A stretch of 64,000 bases of DNA from Nocardioides sp. TF02-7. GTDB lineage: Bacteria > Actinomycetota > Actinomycetes > Propionibacteriales > Nocardioidaceae. Below, piece by piece: positions 55,268 to 64,000 of this stretch. Every line of letters starts with the position of its first letter. The first letter of the stretch is position 1. A program made the position numbers and the translations under genes. The notes beneath the pieces were generated by a model. That model was not told the DNA's origin. It searched no databases and saw only the letters and a program-made list of their open reading frames with translations. The DNA lies in contig NZ_CP092535.1 of the NCBI RefSeq assembly GCF_022437945.1, positions 3,906,001 through 3,970,000 on the forward strand. Direction: 5' to 3'.

Positions 55268-55698
55268 GGTGTTCCCGCCGCGTTGGGTGCGGTGAGCCGC
55301 TCGACGGGGACCGACGCGCTCTGCGTGATCCGGACCTTCCATCCTGGGATGACACTCAGGCTGTAGCCCGTGACAGTGACCGTTGCGGTTGTGGTCGTGC
55401 GGTTGGCGGTGGCCGAGGTCCCGGTGATCACGTCGTCGCCACCAGCTTCGGAGAGGAAGTCGTTGGCTGCTCCGACGCCGTCGGCCTCTCGGCCGTGTTC
55501 GGCTCCGGCCGCTCGCGCGCCCTCCTGCGCTGCGGCGATGGCCACCGTCCGGGCGTGATAGAAGAGCGCGGCCTGCATCCCAAGGAACATGACCGCGAAG
55601 AGCGCGGGCAGCAGGATGACGAGCTCGATCGAGACCGAGCCCCGGTCGTCGCGCCGCCGGCGGCGGCTACTTGATGTTGCCGGCCTGGCTTTTGACAT
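55264..55698 (-). CDS. TadE-family pseudopilin
   Basis: 144 residues, intact. DDRGSVSIELVILLPALFAVMFLGMQAALF is the TadE processing and helix motif with Glu at +5; VAIAAAQEGARAAGAEHGRE follows, then a Thr-rich beta domain. Its stop overlaps the next TadE start. The preceding gene encodes a small Flp-like pilin that it overlaps slightly. Confidence 0.87.
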   Translation of the reverse strand: MSKARPATSSSRRRRRDDRGSVSIELVILLPALFAVMFLGMQAALFYHARTVAIAAAQEGARAAGAEHGREADGVGAANDFLSEAGGDDVITGTSATANRTTTTATVTVTGYSLSVIPGWKVRITQSASVPVERLTAPNAAGTP

Positions 55699-55861
55699 AG
55701 GTCGTCACGGCCGCGACCACGATGCCGGTGATGGCGATCACGGCGACAGCCCAGAGGACGTGCTCCGTGGTCACCGAGCCGCGCTCGTCCCGCCGGACGG
55801 CTCGGAGGTCGTCGACCGAGGTCAAGACCGCCAGTTGAAGCAGGATCAAGACTTTCAACAT
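55667..55861 (-). CDS. Flp-like small pilin
   Basis: 64 residues. MLKVLILLQLAVLTSVDDLR leader, then RRDERGSVTTEHVLWAVAVIAITGIVVAAV, in which Gly-Ser and the Glu at +5 resemble Flp/TadE prepilin processing sites, and a short tail. It is the smallest member of the operon and the best candidate for the major pilin subunit. ATG follows GGAGGAACTC. Confidence 0.78.
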   Translation of the reverse strand: MLKVLILLQLAVLTSVDDLRAVRRDERGSVTTEHVLWAVAVIAITGIVVAAVTTYVKSQAGNIK

Positions 55862-55890
55862 GAGTTCCTCCCTGGATCTGTCCTTCCGTG

Positions 55891-56793
55891 TCACGAGGCC
55901 GTGAACATGCGAAGCAATGAGGGTGCTACGAGCAGGGCCATGAAGATGACGCCGAGCAGTGAGCCGGGGATGGTCATGCGCTCGCCGACGGCGTTCGCCT
56001 GGGCGAGCTCTTCGTTGAGCATCGCCGTCCGCATGGCGGCGGACCGGGCACGGAGGGTTGCGTAGACGCTCGCTCCCTCCTCGCCGGAGAGCCGCATGAT
56101 GTCGGCGAAGTCATCGAGCTCGGGGAGTCCGAGCTCACCTGCCAAGGTGTGCAACGCGTCCCAAGGTGGGAGGCCCGACCACCGCGATCGCGTCAGTTCT
56201 TCCGAGAGCCGGGTGAAGACCCAGGAGTCGCCGACCTCCGCGGCCGCTTCCATGGCCTGTCGGACGCCGATGCCGTTGTGACGCTCCAGGGCGACCAGGT
56301 CGATGTAGGCGCCGAGGGCGCGGGCGAACTCGACGCGTGCCTTCCGGGCCTCGTCGAGCGCGTTGTAATTCGGGATGAAGAACATGACGACAGCGAGCCC
56401 GATCGACGCGATCGCGGGGATCTGGAGCGGAAGACCGAGGCCGAGTGAGTTGAAGAGCAGGGTGAGCCCGGGGGGGATGAGAAGGCCGAGTCCGGCGAAG
56501 GTCAGCTTCTCGCCGTAGAACTGCGCGACTGAGATCCGCAGAAGCGCAAGCTCGCGGATCGGCGTTCGCACCCAGAGTCCCGGTGGCAGTACGCGCATGC
56601 CCCAGAGTCCGAGTCGTTCCTTGCCGGTCCTCGCTGCCGCAGCGTTGGTGTTCACGCGATTTCGCGTGGAGGAGACCCTCTCCAGCGCGTCCGCGAGGTC
56701 CGGTTCGGCGGGCAGGAGTCGCGCGACGACCAGAGCGAGTCCGAGGCCGATGAGGCCGCCGGACAGGACAGCCATCTGGAGACCCGTGATCAT
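55891..56793 (-). CDS. tadC: TadC-type pilus platform protein
   Basis: 300 residues. Type II secretion F-like domain: GLALVVARLLPAEPDLADAL at the N-terminus, GEKLTFAGLGLLIPPGLTLL span, VMFFIPNYNALDEARKARVEF, YIDLVALERHNGIGVRQAMEAAAEVG and two C-terminal spans ending LVAPSLLRMF. The ATG at 56793 overlaps the corrected TadB stop; the raw sequence reads through from TadB because of one extra base. It is the platform partner of TadB. Confidence 0.88.
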   Translation of the reverse strand: MITGLQMAVLSGGLIGLGLALVVARLLPAEPDLADALERVSSTRNRVNTNAAAARTGKERLGLWGMRVLPPGLWVRTPIRELALLRISVAQFYGEKLTFAGLGLLIPPGLTLLFNSLGLGLPLQIPAIASIGLAVVMFFIPNYNALDEARKARVEFARALGAYIDLVALERHNGIGVRQAMEAAAEVGDSWVFTRLSEELTRSRWSGLPPWDALHTLAGELGLPELDDFADIMRLSGEEGASVYATLRARSAAMRTAMLNEELAQANAVGERMTIPGSLLGVIFMALLVAPSLLRMFTAS

Positions 56794-57651
56794 GGCGTCG
56801 CCACCGCATCGGGGGCGGGTCTCGAGGAAGCGCGGCAGCGGTCTGCCGGTGGCCATGCGCCGCATCCAGATCAGGGTGCCGACGTATGCCGAGAGAAGTA
56901 CGACGAGGATCACCTGGCCGATGGCGGTCGCGTACGGCTCGACGTACTTGCCGGACAGGGCCAGGACGACCAGGACGCTGGTGCTGATGAGTGTCACCCA
57001 TCGAGCGGTCGCGCGAGGCTTGGCGCGGTCGGCCTCCACCTGACGGCGTGCCCGTACGTCGGCCGCGACCGACTCCGCGAGACCTTCGAGAACGCTCGCG
57101 AGCCCGGCGCCGCGGCGGCGTGCTCCGAGGATGAGGTTCGCGGCGATCAGGTCGCCGGTCGCATCGTCGAGCTCGTCAGCGAAGGCCCGGAGCGCGGTTT
57201 CGGTGTCCCACCGGGCGCGAAGGCGAGCGACGAGCCGGCTGACTTCAGGGCTGATCGGCGCCGGGGTGGAGCGCAGCGTTGCGACCAACGCCTGCTCGAG
57301 GCCGATCCCGACGGTGAGGACGCCGGAGAGGGAGCGCGTCCATTCCTCCATCGCTGCGAGCCGGTTGATCTGGGTGGCGGCGGGCGGCGCGCCCAGCAGT
57401 GCCGGCAGACCGATGACCGCAACCGGCGCGATGACCAGCGCAAGTACCCATCCGGTGATGATCCAGCCGAGAATGCCCAGTCCGACGCCGACCATGATGA
57501 GCATCCGGATGCGCGACGTCAGGGCGACACGCCGGCCTCGGGCTCTGGGCTTCTCGCGAGGTGGTTCTGCTGTCGGTCGCAGACCGAGAACGATCCCGAG
57601 GATGCCGACAGCGACCAGTCCACCTGCCAGCGCGGGAAGCAGCGGTGTCAT
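56790..57651 (-). CDS. tadB: TadB-type pilus platform protein (one frameshift)
   Basis: About 286 residues after correction. Span near 5-25, a pair of spans (MLIMVGVGLGILGWIITGWV, ALVIAPVAVIGLPALLG), then the T2SF domain WTRSLSGVLTVGIGLEQALVAT, GDLIAANLILGARRRGAGLASVL and terminal spans. A G5 run at 56811-56815 is one base too long; removing it ends the protein in DAVATP with TGA overlapping the TadC ATG. Uncorrected, TadB and TadC appear as a false 586-residue fusion. Confidence 0.85.
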
Positions 57652-59121
57652 GGCTGGGCTCCGTACGGCTGGGTCGAGAGGTACGCCCCGAGGTCGAAGC
57701 CGTGGTGGGCGAGCGCCCGGTATTCGTCAGGAAGTACATCCGGTACGGCGACACCTGATGCATCGGCTCGGAAGACATGGGTGGTCGCGTAACCGACCTC
57801 CTTCTCGCCGGGAGCGAGGGCGATGATCTCGGCGACCCTTCTCGTCCGCTGCGCGCCGCGGGGATGGATCCTGGTCTCCATGCTGAGCTGGACGATGAGG
57901 TCCACCGTGGCCGCGAGCTTGCTTGTCGCGAGCCCCTGGGTGACGTGAGGGCCGGCCTCCATCGCGCACGTGACGAGTTTGCGGACCGCCGACGCGGCGT
58001 CGGCCGCGTGGGTCGTCGAGATGGAGCCGGTGCCGGACTCCATCGCCTTGATCATCGCCCAGATCTCCTTGCCCCGGACCTCGCCGACGATCTGGCGGGA
58101 TAGGTTGAACCGGAAGGAGTCGACGAGTGCCTCGTCGAGGGTGAACTCACCAGCCTGGCGGCCATCGGGTCCGCGCTCTCCGGACCCGGGCCGTGCCTCC
58201 CAGGCGTGGACGACCTTGTGGCGGCCGAGCTCGTGGAGGTGGAGCTCGTACTCGGTCTCGAAGGTGCCGATCGCCTCCATGGCGTCGATCTCGGCGCAGA
58301 GCGCGCGGACGAGGGTTGTCTTGCCCGCTCCCTGGGCGCCGGCCACGACGATCGAGCGTCGTGCCCGGACGGCGGCGCGCAGGAACGATGCCGCGGTCGG
58401 CGTCATCATCTCTCGGGCGACGAGGTCGTCGAGGGTGACTTGCATCAGCCGGTGCCGTCGGATCACGACTGATGGACGGGGCGTGACCCAGGCCGCGGCG
58501 GCCAGGCGGGAGCCGCCGTCCAGTCGCAGATGGAGTCTCGGCTGGGCCTCGGAGAAGGAGCGAGCGTTGACCTCGCTGCGCGAGGCAAGGAAGACCAGGA
58601 AGTCGATGAGCTCCTGGTCGGAGTCCGCGACCGGTGGGCCATCGATCAGGGTTCCGTCGACCAGCTCAAGAAGGACGTTGTCGTGGCCCACGATCACAAT
58701 GTTTTTCGATGTCGTCGTCGTCGACCAGCGGCTGCAGTCGGCCCAGGCGGAAGAGCGAGTCGAAGACGGCCTGCGCTGTGGTCTGCTGGCGCCCGGGGCT
58801 CCATGCGCCGCGGCCGGCGTCGACGTCGTCGGCCATGGCGGACTCGATGAGGTCCAGCACGATCGAACGGCCGAGCTCCTGCTGAGCTGCCTTGTCGAGG
58901 CGGCTGCGGTCTGAGGCGACGGCCTGGCTCAGCTGCTCGGACGCTCGAGCGCGCAGTTCCGACACGACCGACCAGTCGACATCGGGGCCAGACGGCGGAG
59001 CGGCGGTGACCGGAGCGCCGAGCTTGGCGGCTGCTGGCGTAGACCCATTGGTCGGCTGGCTGAACAGAGGCAGGCGCGACAGGTCGCCGTACTCGCTCAG
59101 GTAGCGGGAGGCCTCAGTCAT
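57648..59121 (-). CDS. tadA: TadA/CpaF secretion ATPase (one frameshift)
   Basis: About 490 residues after correction. N-terminal acidic/linker region, AQQELGRSIVLDLIESAMAD helix, SLFRLGRLQPLVDDDDIENI, then the RecA-like core with Walker A GAQGAGKTTLVRALC, an Asp box ETEYELHLHELG, QIVGEVRGKEIWAMIKAME (Walker B region) and the His box GSISTTHAADAASAV. A T5 run (58702-58706) is one base too long. It powers Tad pilus assembly and may be shared with or used for the conjugation apparatus. Confidence 0.9.
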
Positions 59122-59887
59122 CGGCTGGCCTCCTCGACGATGGCGAACCGACCGCGTGCGACGTGCGCCTGGACCGACTGGGCTGCTGCCTGGAGGCCCC
59201 GGACGAAGGAGCCTGTCTCGAAGTGACGGGGCGGGTGCGCGCCACGGTGGTAGACGGCCGCCGCCGCCGCGTCATCGGGGGAGGTCGGCGACCACGGGCA
59301 TGCCGAGCACCTTGGAGACCTCGGTGTCACGGTACGGCTGTCCTTCGCCGATCAGGAGCAGGCCCGGGTGTCTCCATCCGGTCCCGGGCGCGCGGACGGT
59401 CTCGGCCCACGAGCGTGCCGCGGAGATCGCCGGCAGGTTGGCGCGAGTGACCAGAAGGGTCGCGTCAGCCGAGTCCATGAGCTGCTGCGGCGACCCTGTC
59501 AGCCCGAGCCTGCCGGCATCGACGATGACGTCCTGCCCGCTCGCTTCGAGTTCGCGCAAGGCCGAGCCGAGCGGCTCCCACACGTCGCGCAGTGCGGGTG
59601 CTTGGGCATGGGTTCGCGTTCCCGCGACGAGGGAGACGTTCGGGCTCAGCGGTAGGACGACGTCCCGTAGGGCGTCTGCCGCGCTCAGCGGCGAGAGCGC
59701 CAGCTCGACGAGCCCGGCGTCGTACGGCGTCGTGCCCTTCATGAATCCGGCGAGGATGCCGGAGCCTCCGGTGGGGGTCCGCCTCGACGAGCAGCACAGG
59801 GCGCGGCCAGCAGAACGCGAGGCCCACGGCGGTCGTGGTGACGCCGGGCGAGCCGGATGCAGAGGTCAGGCAGATGACGGCCATCAT
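59118..59887 (-). CDS. CpaE/TadZ-like ParA-family ATPase (two frameshifts)
   Basis: About 255 residues after correction. MMAVICLTSASGSPGVTTTAVGLAF carries a deviant Walker A (GSPGVTTT), LLVEADPTGGSGILAGF the switch, DVIVDAGRLG and LVTRANLPAISAARSW the Walker B and signature regions of MinD/ParA-like proteins. Breaks: G5 at 59773-59777 and G5 at 59277-59281, both one base too long. The start ATG ATG overlaps the SAF gene stop. It would position the Tad apparatus. Confidence 0.82.
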
Positions 59888-60562
59888 TCGGCTCCGGAGT
59901 CGAGTACGAGGGCGACGTTCCCGGTGGCGGCTCGCGCGGCAAGGACGCCGGCATCGGCATGAGGCACGAGGACGTTGACGACCGTGTTGCCGGTCGTCTC
60001 GTCCAGATAGGTGTCGACGACCTCGGCGACCGTGAACTGCGGGGGAGTTCGCGGGTGCTTCTCCGTCGTCGCCCGGCGTGACGATGATGCGGACCTTGTC
60101 GCCGCCGTAGAGAGGCATTCCGGGGACCTGTGCGGGTGTCAGGGAGATCCCGACGATCGATTGGCCCAGCGGTGGAAGGGGCCCCTCGGTCGTCGACTCG
60201 CTGGTGAGTAGGCCGCCAGCCGCGATGTCGAGCGCTGCTCGCTGCCCGATGACGTCTTCGAACGCTGAGGCAGGCAGTGGAGACAGCGCCGGGTCAGCGC
60301 TGATCCGGATCCTCTGGATGTCCTCGGCCTCGATCACCTCGCCGCGGTGGATCGTGTCCCGGGCTGCGAGCACTTCCTGGCTGTTGGTCGTCGCGCTCCA
60401 GGCCCACGCGCCGATCAGGCAGCCGAGCGCGGTCACGATGACCGCGGCCACGACCAGCGCAGGGCGTCTCCGCAGCTTGGGCGGGGGAGTGATGCTCGCG
60501 GTGGTCTCCTGCGCGGCGGGGCCCGGGCCGGTCCTCCGGTCCTCTCGGGCAGTTGTGGACAC
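59884..60562 (-). CDS. SAF-domain CpaB/RcpC-like pilus protein (one frameshift)
   Basis: About 225 residues after correction, GTG start. A Pro-rich cytoplasmic stretch, a span (ALVVAAVIVTALGCLIGAWAW) then the SAF domain: EVLAARDTIHRGEVIEAEDIQ, AFEDVIGQRAALDIAAGGLL, and VPGMPLYGGDKVRIIVTPGD. This is the peptidoglycan/outer-channel associated CpaB component, here as an inner-membrane anchored form. A G5 run at 60041-60045 is one base too long. Confidence 0.82.
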
Positions 60563-60587
60563 TTCGTCGTACCTCCCGCGCAGCTCG

Positions 60588-61550
60588 TCAGTTCACGAGC
60601 ACCTGCGCCTCGCCGATCCGGATCTGTGTCGAGCGGTTGAGGCCGTCGAGTCGGATCGTTCCCGTCTGACCGGCTCCCGACCACGTGACGACCCAGCTGG
60701 AGGTTGCCGTGACGGTGTAGACGTCATCGGCCTCATGCGCGCTCGACTTCGTATAGATGTGGCCGCAGTCGGGGGAGTCCTTCCTCCCGTACGACGGCTT
60801 GTACGGGGTGCCCGCCGAGTCGCAAACGACCTCGGTGCCGTCGCCCATGTCCCAGTTGACGTGGAGGACCTTGGCGGTTGCCGTGATCGTGATGCCCCCG
60901 GCCGAGGCGCTGGCGGTGATCGGCCCGAACGTGTGCTCGTTCGGATCCTGCGCCCACATCCAGACCGGCATTCCGACGAGGCCGACGCTGTCCGGACCGG
61001 ATTGTGGAGCGATGCCGATGTTGATGGCAGACAGGCGCATCTGGTCGATGGCGAGCTGGGCCACCTCGCGTGGCGTCGGCCCGGTGCCGGAGTTCGGCGG
61101 CGGGTCCTGTGCCCAGATGGTGATGAGCACGCCGGTCTGCGGTTGATAGCACTGGTAGACCGCGCCATCGCCGGGCTCGTGCCCCTGCCAGGCAGGATCG
61201 CCTGCGGGCGGTTGTGGCTCTACCGGTTTGATGTAGCAGTTGTAGGCGTTGGACCAGTAACCAGCCGGTGATGTGCACGGTACGGGCCCGGGAGGGGGTT
61301 TCATGATGCCCTGGCTTGTGCCGTCCCAGTAGCAGGCTGCACCGCTTCCGGTGTCTTTCGGTCCGTCGTCACCCGGCGTCCCCGGGTCGCCCGGATTGCC
61401 GGGCACGTCGATCCAGAGCAAGCACTCACCGGTCGCGGGATCTGTTTGCGCGCAGTCGGTGCCGTCGGCGTACGACGACGGGTGCGCGAGGACAGTCAGG
61501 CCGGCGGTGGCGAGGCCTATCAGCAGGAGGCGAGTCAGTACGCCGCGCAT
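60588..61550 (-). CDS. Secreted protein of a Tad-linked operon, function unknown
   Basis: 320 residues, intact. Signal peptide (LTRLLLIGLATAGLTVLAHP), Cys pairs, a collagen-like PGNPGDPGTPGDDGP stretch, and a beta-rich domain with VAQLAIDQMRLSAINIGIAP, MPVWMWAQDPNEHTFGPITA and VLHVNWDMGDGTEVVCDS. Homologues in actinobacteria are often annotated ATP/GTP-binding although no nucleotide motif is visible here. It precedes the SAF gene by about 25 bp, so it probably belongs to the pilus operon as a surface or adhesive component. Confidence 0.78.
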   Translation of the reverse strand: MRGVLTRLLLIGLATAGLTVLAHPSSYADGTDCAQTDPATGECLLWIDVPGNPGDPGTPGDDGPKDTGSGAACYWDGTSQGIMKPPPGPVPCTSPAGYWSNAYNCYIKPVEPQPPAGDPAWQGHEPGDGAVYQCYQPQTGVLITIWAQDPPPNSGTGPTPREVAQLAIDQMRLSAINIGIAPQSGPDSVGLVGMPVWMWAQDPNEHTFGPITASASAGGITITATAKVLHVNWDMGDGTEVVCDSAGTPYKPSYGRKDSPDCGHIYTKSSAHEADDVYTVTATSSWVVTWSGAGQTGTIRLDGLNRSTQIRIGEAQVLVN

Positions 61551-62162
61551 GGCGCCTGCTTGAGATCCTGGCCAGTCGCCACACGCCAGCCGCCGGTCGG
61601 GTCAGCGGCGTACTTGTAGTTCGCGACGGTGTAACGCGTCCACCCGGTGTCCGGGCGATCAGGGGAGACGATCGACTTTCCGCTCTTGTCGAGCACGTCG
61701 ACCTTGGTGACGTCCCAGCAGACGTCGATGACGACCGTCGGCACCTTGCCTGCCTTCGGATCAGAATTGTCGAGATTGACCGACTGAACCTCCAGCTGGT
61801 TGATGGCTGTCGTGCCGGTCTGCCGCTGGCCCTGCTCGCGCGATCGCTCGACGAGGGTGGTGATGGCGGTGAGCTGCGCGCTCGTCGTGACAGACCTCAG
61901 CTTCTTGAGGTCGGCCGCAGGATCGCTGCGGAGCTGGTCGACGACCGTGAAGTAGCTCCGTACGGCCGCGGTGGCGTCGGCGCTCGCCGCGTCGGAGGGA
62001 GAACTCGGCGAGGGGGTAGTCGTCGGCGAACTCGTTGTCGCCGACGCCGCCGACGGCTCGGCGGTAGCCGGGGGGATCGGTGTCGCTGCCGCCGCAAGCA
62101 GAGACAGCGGCCAACATCAGCATGCCGGTCGCCGAGGAGATCAACCCGAGTCGAATCTTCAT
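61535..62162 (-). CDS. Lipoprotein heading the Tad operon (one frameshift)
   Basis: About 208 residues after correction. Signal with lipobox AAVSACG, then a Pro/Ser/Thr-rich linker and a helical-plus-beta domain: AVRSYFTVVDQLRSDPAADL, SAQLTAITTLVERSREQ, TVVIDVCWDVTKVDVL, and WRVATGQDLKQAPCAAY. The fold might be NTF2-like, as in other short actinobacterial lipoproteins. A G6 run at 62070-62075 is one base too long. Stop overlaps the next start. Divergent from the relaxase gene. Confidence 0.72.
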
Positions 62163-62521
62163 GGCGCTTGCTCGCATCCTCTCGCCTTTCGGCTCGAGGC
62201 GCAGACGACACCCCGCTGGCGGTGCGTGCATCGTCTGGACCTCATCGTAAACCCGATTCTCGGTTTCGGCTCGTCTGTTCTTTCGTTCCGAGCCATCGCT
62301 CAGGTGCTCGCCAACTTCCAACCTCTCCGGACAACTCCACCTCGTCCTTGTCCTCCTCCACCTCGTCACTGCCACCTCTCCACTACCGCCGTCGTCCGTC
62401 CCGCTCATCGCATTCCGGCTCCACCTCATTCACCCCAGCCCTTCTCGCCTTCACACGGTTTGCAGATCGAGGGGGCTGTGGATGAAGAAGCGCACCTGAA
62501 GGCTGTGGAACGGAAACGGCC
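62163..62521. other. Divergent intergenic region before the relaxase: candidate oriT
   Basis: 359 bp between the Tad-operon lipoprotein and the MobF relaxase. From about 62270 to 62460 the plus strand is strongly C/T-rich with repeated CTCCACCTC blocks. This position, beside the relaxase start, is the usual place for an origin of transfer and two divergent promoters. Confidence 0.45.
62335..62430 (+). repeat. CTCCACCTC direct repeats in the pyrimidine-rich tract
   Basis: CTCCACCTCGTC occurs at 62335-62346 and 62356-62367, and CTCCACCTCATT at 62419-62430. The direct repeats lie 90 to 190 bases upstream of the relaxase start and could be relaxase or accessory-protein binding sites. Confidence 0.5.
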
Positions 62522-64000
62522 GTGACGGTGTCGCTGCGGCGGATGTCCGCGGGCAGCGGCTACCAGTACCTGCTGCGCAGCGTCGCCGCCGATGACGGCA
62601 GCAGGGCCCTGTCGACGCCGCTCACCCGGTACTACTCGGAGGTCGGTACGCCGCCAGGCCGCTGGCTCGGCTCCGGAGTCCGTGCGCTGGGGAGCGGTCA
62701 GCTGGCCGCGGGGATGCAGGTGACCGAGGAGCAGCTCGCGCTGCTGATCGGCATGGGGCGGGACCCGATCACTGGGGAGCAGCTCGGACGTGCGTATCCG
62801 ACGTATAAGCGCCTGGCGGACCGGATCGACGAGCGAGTGGCGGCTCTCGATCCGGCGGTGACGGAGGAGGACTGCGCGGCCGAAACGAGTCGGATCGAAG
62901 CCGAGGAGACCGCTGCCGGTATGCGCCAGGCCGTGGCGGGCTTCGATCTCACCTTCAGCGTTCCCAAGTCGGTATCGGTGCTGTGGGCAGTCGCGGACGC
63001 GGCCACGCAGGACCGGATCGCAGACGCGCATCATGCGGCCGTCGCCGACGTCATCGCCTTCTTCGAGCGGGAGGTGGCCGCGACGAGGGCCGGCATCTCG
63101 GACAGCGATGGTGCCGTGGCGCAGATCAGCGTCGCGGGGGTCGCCGCCGTCGCCTACGACCACTTCGATTCACGCGCAGGAGACCCACAGCTCCACACCC
63201 ACGTGGTGGTGTCCAACAAGGTGCTGACCGTGATAGACGGTCGGTGGCGCAGCCTCGACGGCCGCCCGGTGTTCTCCCTCCGTCACGGGACTGTCGGCGC
63301 ACTACAACGCCCTGCTGGCCGACCGGCTTAGCCGAGACGTCGGCGTCGAGTGGGAGCTCCGCCAACGCGGCGCCGACCGCAATCCGCAATGGGAGATCGC
63401 CGGCATCAGCGATGAGCTCATCGCAGAGTTCTCGAGCCGGAGCCGCGAGATCGAGTTCAAGAAGGACGAGCTCATCTCTGAGTACGTCGCAAGGCACGGT
63501 CGGATGCCGTCGCCCAAGACCATCGTGGAGTTGCGCGCCCAGGCGACCCTGGCGACCCGCCCACCCAGGAGCTGCGGTCGCTCGCTGACCTGACCGCCGA
63601 GTGGCGAGGCCGCGCGTCCGAGCGGCTAGGTGGGGATGCAACCGCGTGGGCCGCAACGATCCTTGGTGCTGCTGGCGCTCCGCTCACCGTCCACGACGTT
63701 CCTCTGGCCGCGATCGAGGCGATCGCCGCTGACGTCGTGGCCGCTGTCGAGGTCAAGAGGGCGGTCTGGACCCACTGGAACCTCATGGCCGAGGCATCGA
63801 AGCAGACGATGGACCTCCGGTTCGCGACTACCGCGGACCGCGAGGAGGTCGTCGCGATGGTGGTCGACGCGACTCAGCGTCATTCGGTGTCGCTGACTCC
63901 GCCGGAGCTCGCGAGCAGTCCGATCCGCTTCCAGCGAGAGGACGGCACGAGCGTCTTTCGGCCGCGACACTCGGCCAAGTACTCCTCGACCTCGATCATC
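62522..64000 (+). CDS. MobF-family (TraI/TrwC-like) relaxase, truncated at the window end (two frameshifts)
   Basis: GTG start; N-terminal TrwC relaxase domain with candidate catalytic tyrosines in GSGYQYLLRSV and LTRYYSEVG, AGFDLTFSVPKSVSVLWAVA, and the metal-binding His triad region DPQLHTHVVVSNKV. The following part (ELRQRGADRNPQWEIAGISD, EFSSRSREIEFKKDELISEY) leads toward the helicase half, which lies outside. Breaks: C3 at 63276-63278 (one extra) and C3 at 63560-63562 (one missing). It nicks oriT and starts transfer, and is divergent from the Tad operon. Confidence 0.88.

Noticed and set aside
1..64000. CRISPR arrays, tRNA or rRNA genes
   Set aside because: I saw no regularly spaced repeat-spacer pattern, no cloverleaf with CCA-end features and no rRNA-like conserved stretches; a tRNA could still be missed by eye.

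Overview
The window is high-GC DNA (roughly 68-70 % by eye) with many GTG starts, 4-bp ATGA/GTGA stop-start overlaps and protein families that are typical of Actinomycetota (SCO6880-like and DUF6112 conjugation proteins, LysM-BTAD protein, DUF3152, DUF3093). A Nocardioides-like (Propionibacteriales) host is my best guess, but nothing here proves the genus. The region looks like a large integrative conjugative element or conjugative plasmid carrying metal-resistance and cytochrome/copper cargo.

Layout. 1-1571 (minus): backbone genes including an ArdC-type antirestriction/metallopeptidase protein. 1751-5061 (plus): a recombinase module of an intact-motif tyrosine recombinase, a small HTH protein and a zinc-ribbon protein with a degenerate integrase-like region. 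5621-8010: MerR regulator, thioredoxin-like protein, MerT/MerF-like membrane protein and a mercuric-reductase-like flavoprotein. 8332-14541: copper cassette (two lipoproteins, DUF6153-like protein, CopA P-type ATPase with a CsoR-type operator, membrane DUF305 protein, ArsR regulator, DUF326 copper-binding protein). 15058-28601 (minus): conjugation backbone (VirB4-like ATPase, SCO6880-like, TrbL-like, two DUF6112, NlpC/P60, ParB-like, prim-pol primase), interrupted by a second small mer-like cassette plus YnfA (17608-19151) and an HNH-like orphan gene (22749-23744).

28698-51285: a cargo block for cytochrome c maturation, thiol-redox and copper handling: CcdA, BlaI-type repressor, ArsR, two CDF cation exporters, M56 (BlaR1-type) peptidase, nucleotide-cyclase/YHS fusion, CopD-CtaG, CopC, CcsB, ResB, two TlpA/ResA proteins, DUF305, DUF3105, Lnt, DUF3152, two paralogous multi-spanning membrane proteins, a cupredoxin-like lipoprotein, DUF3093, FliL-like protein and others. 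At least four copies of an 18-bp BlaI-like operator sit in its promoter regions, so the BlaI/M56 pair plausibly controls the block. 51400-62162 (minus): a translationally coupled Tad-type pilus operon (SAF/CpaB, ParA/CpaE, TadA, TadB, TadC, Flp-like pilin, TadE, TadE/G proteins, LysM-BTAD) headed by two exported proteins; divergent from it at 62522 starts a MobF relaxase that runs off the window.

A dominant property of this sequence is that about 40 single-base frameshifts in more than 30 otherwise well-conserved genes fall in homopolymer runs (mostly G/C runs of 4-6, about seven in eight being one base too long). Correcting each restores an in-frame gene and the expected stop-start overlaps. 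I therefore annotate these genes over their full corrected span and note each site; the most likely cause is long-read consensus error rather than decay. I see no rRNA, tRNA, CRISPR array or TraG/VirD4 coupling protein in the window.
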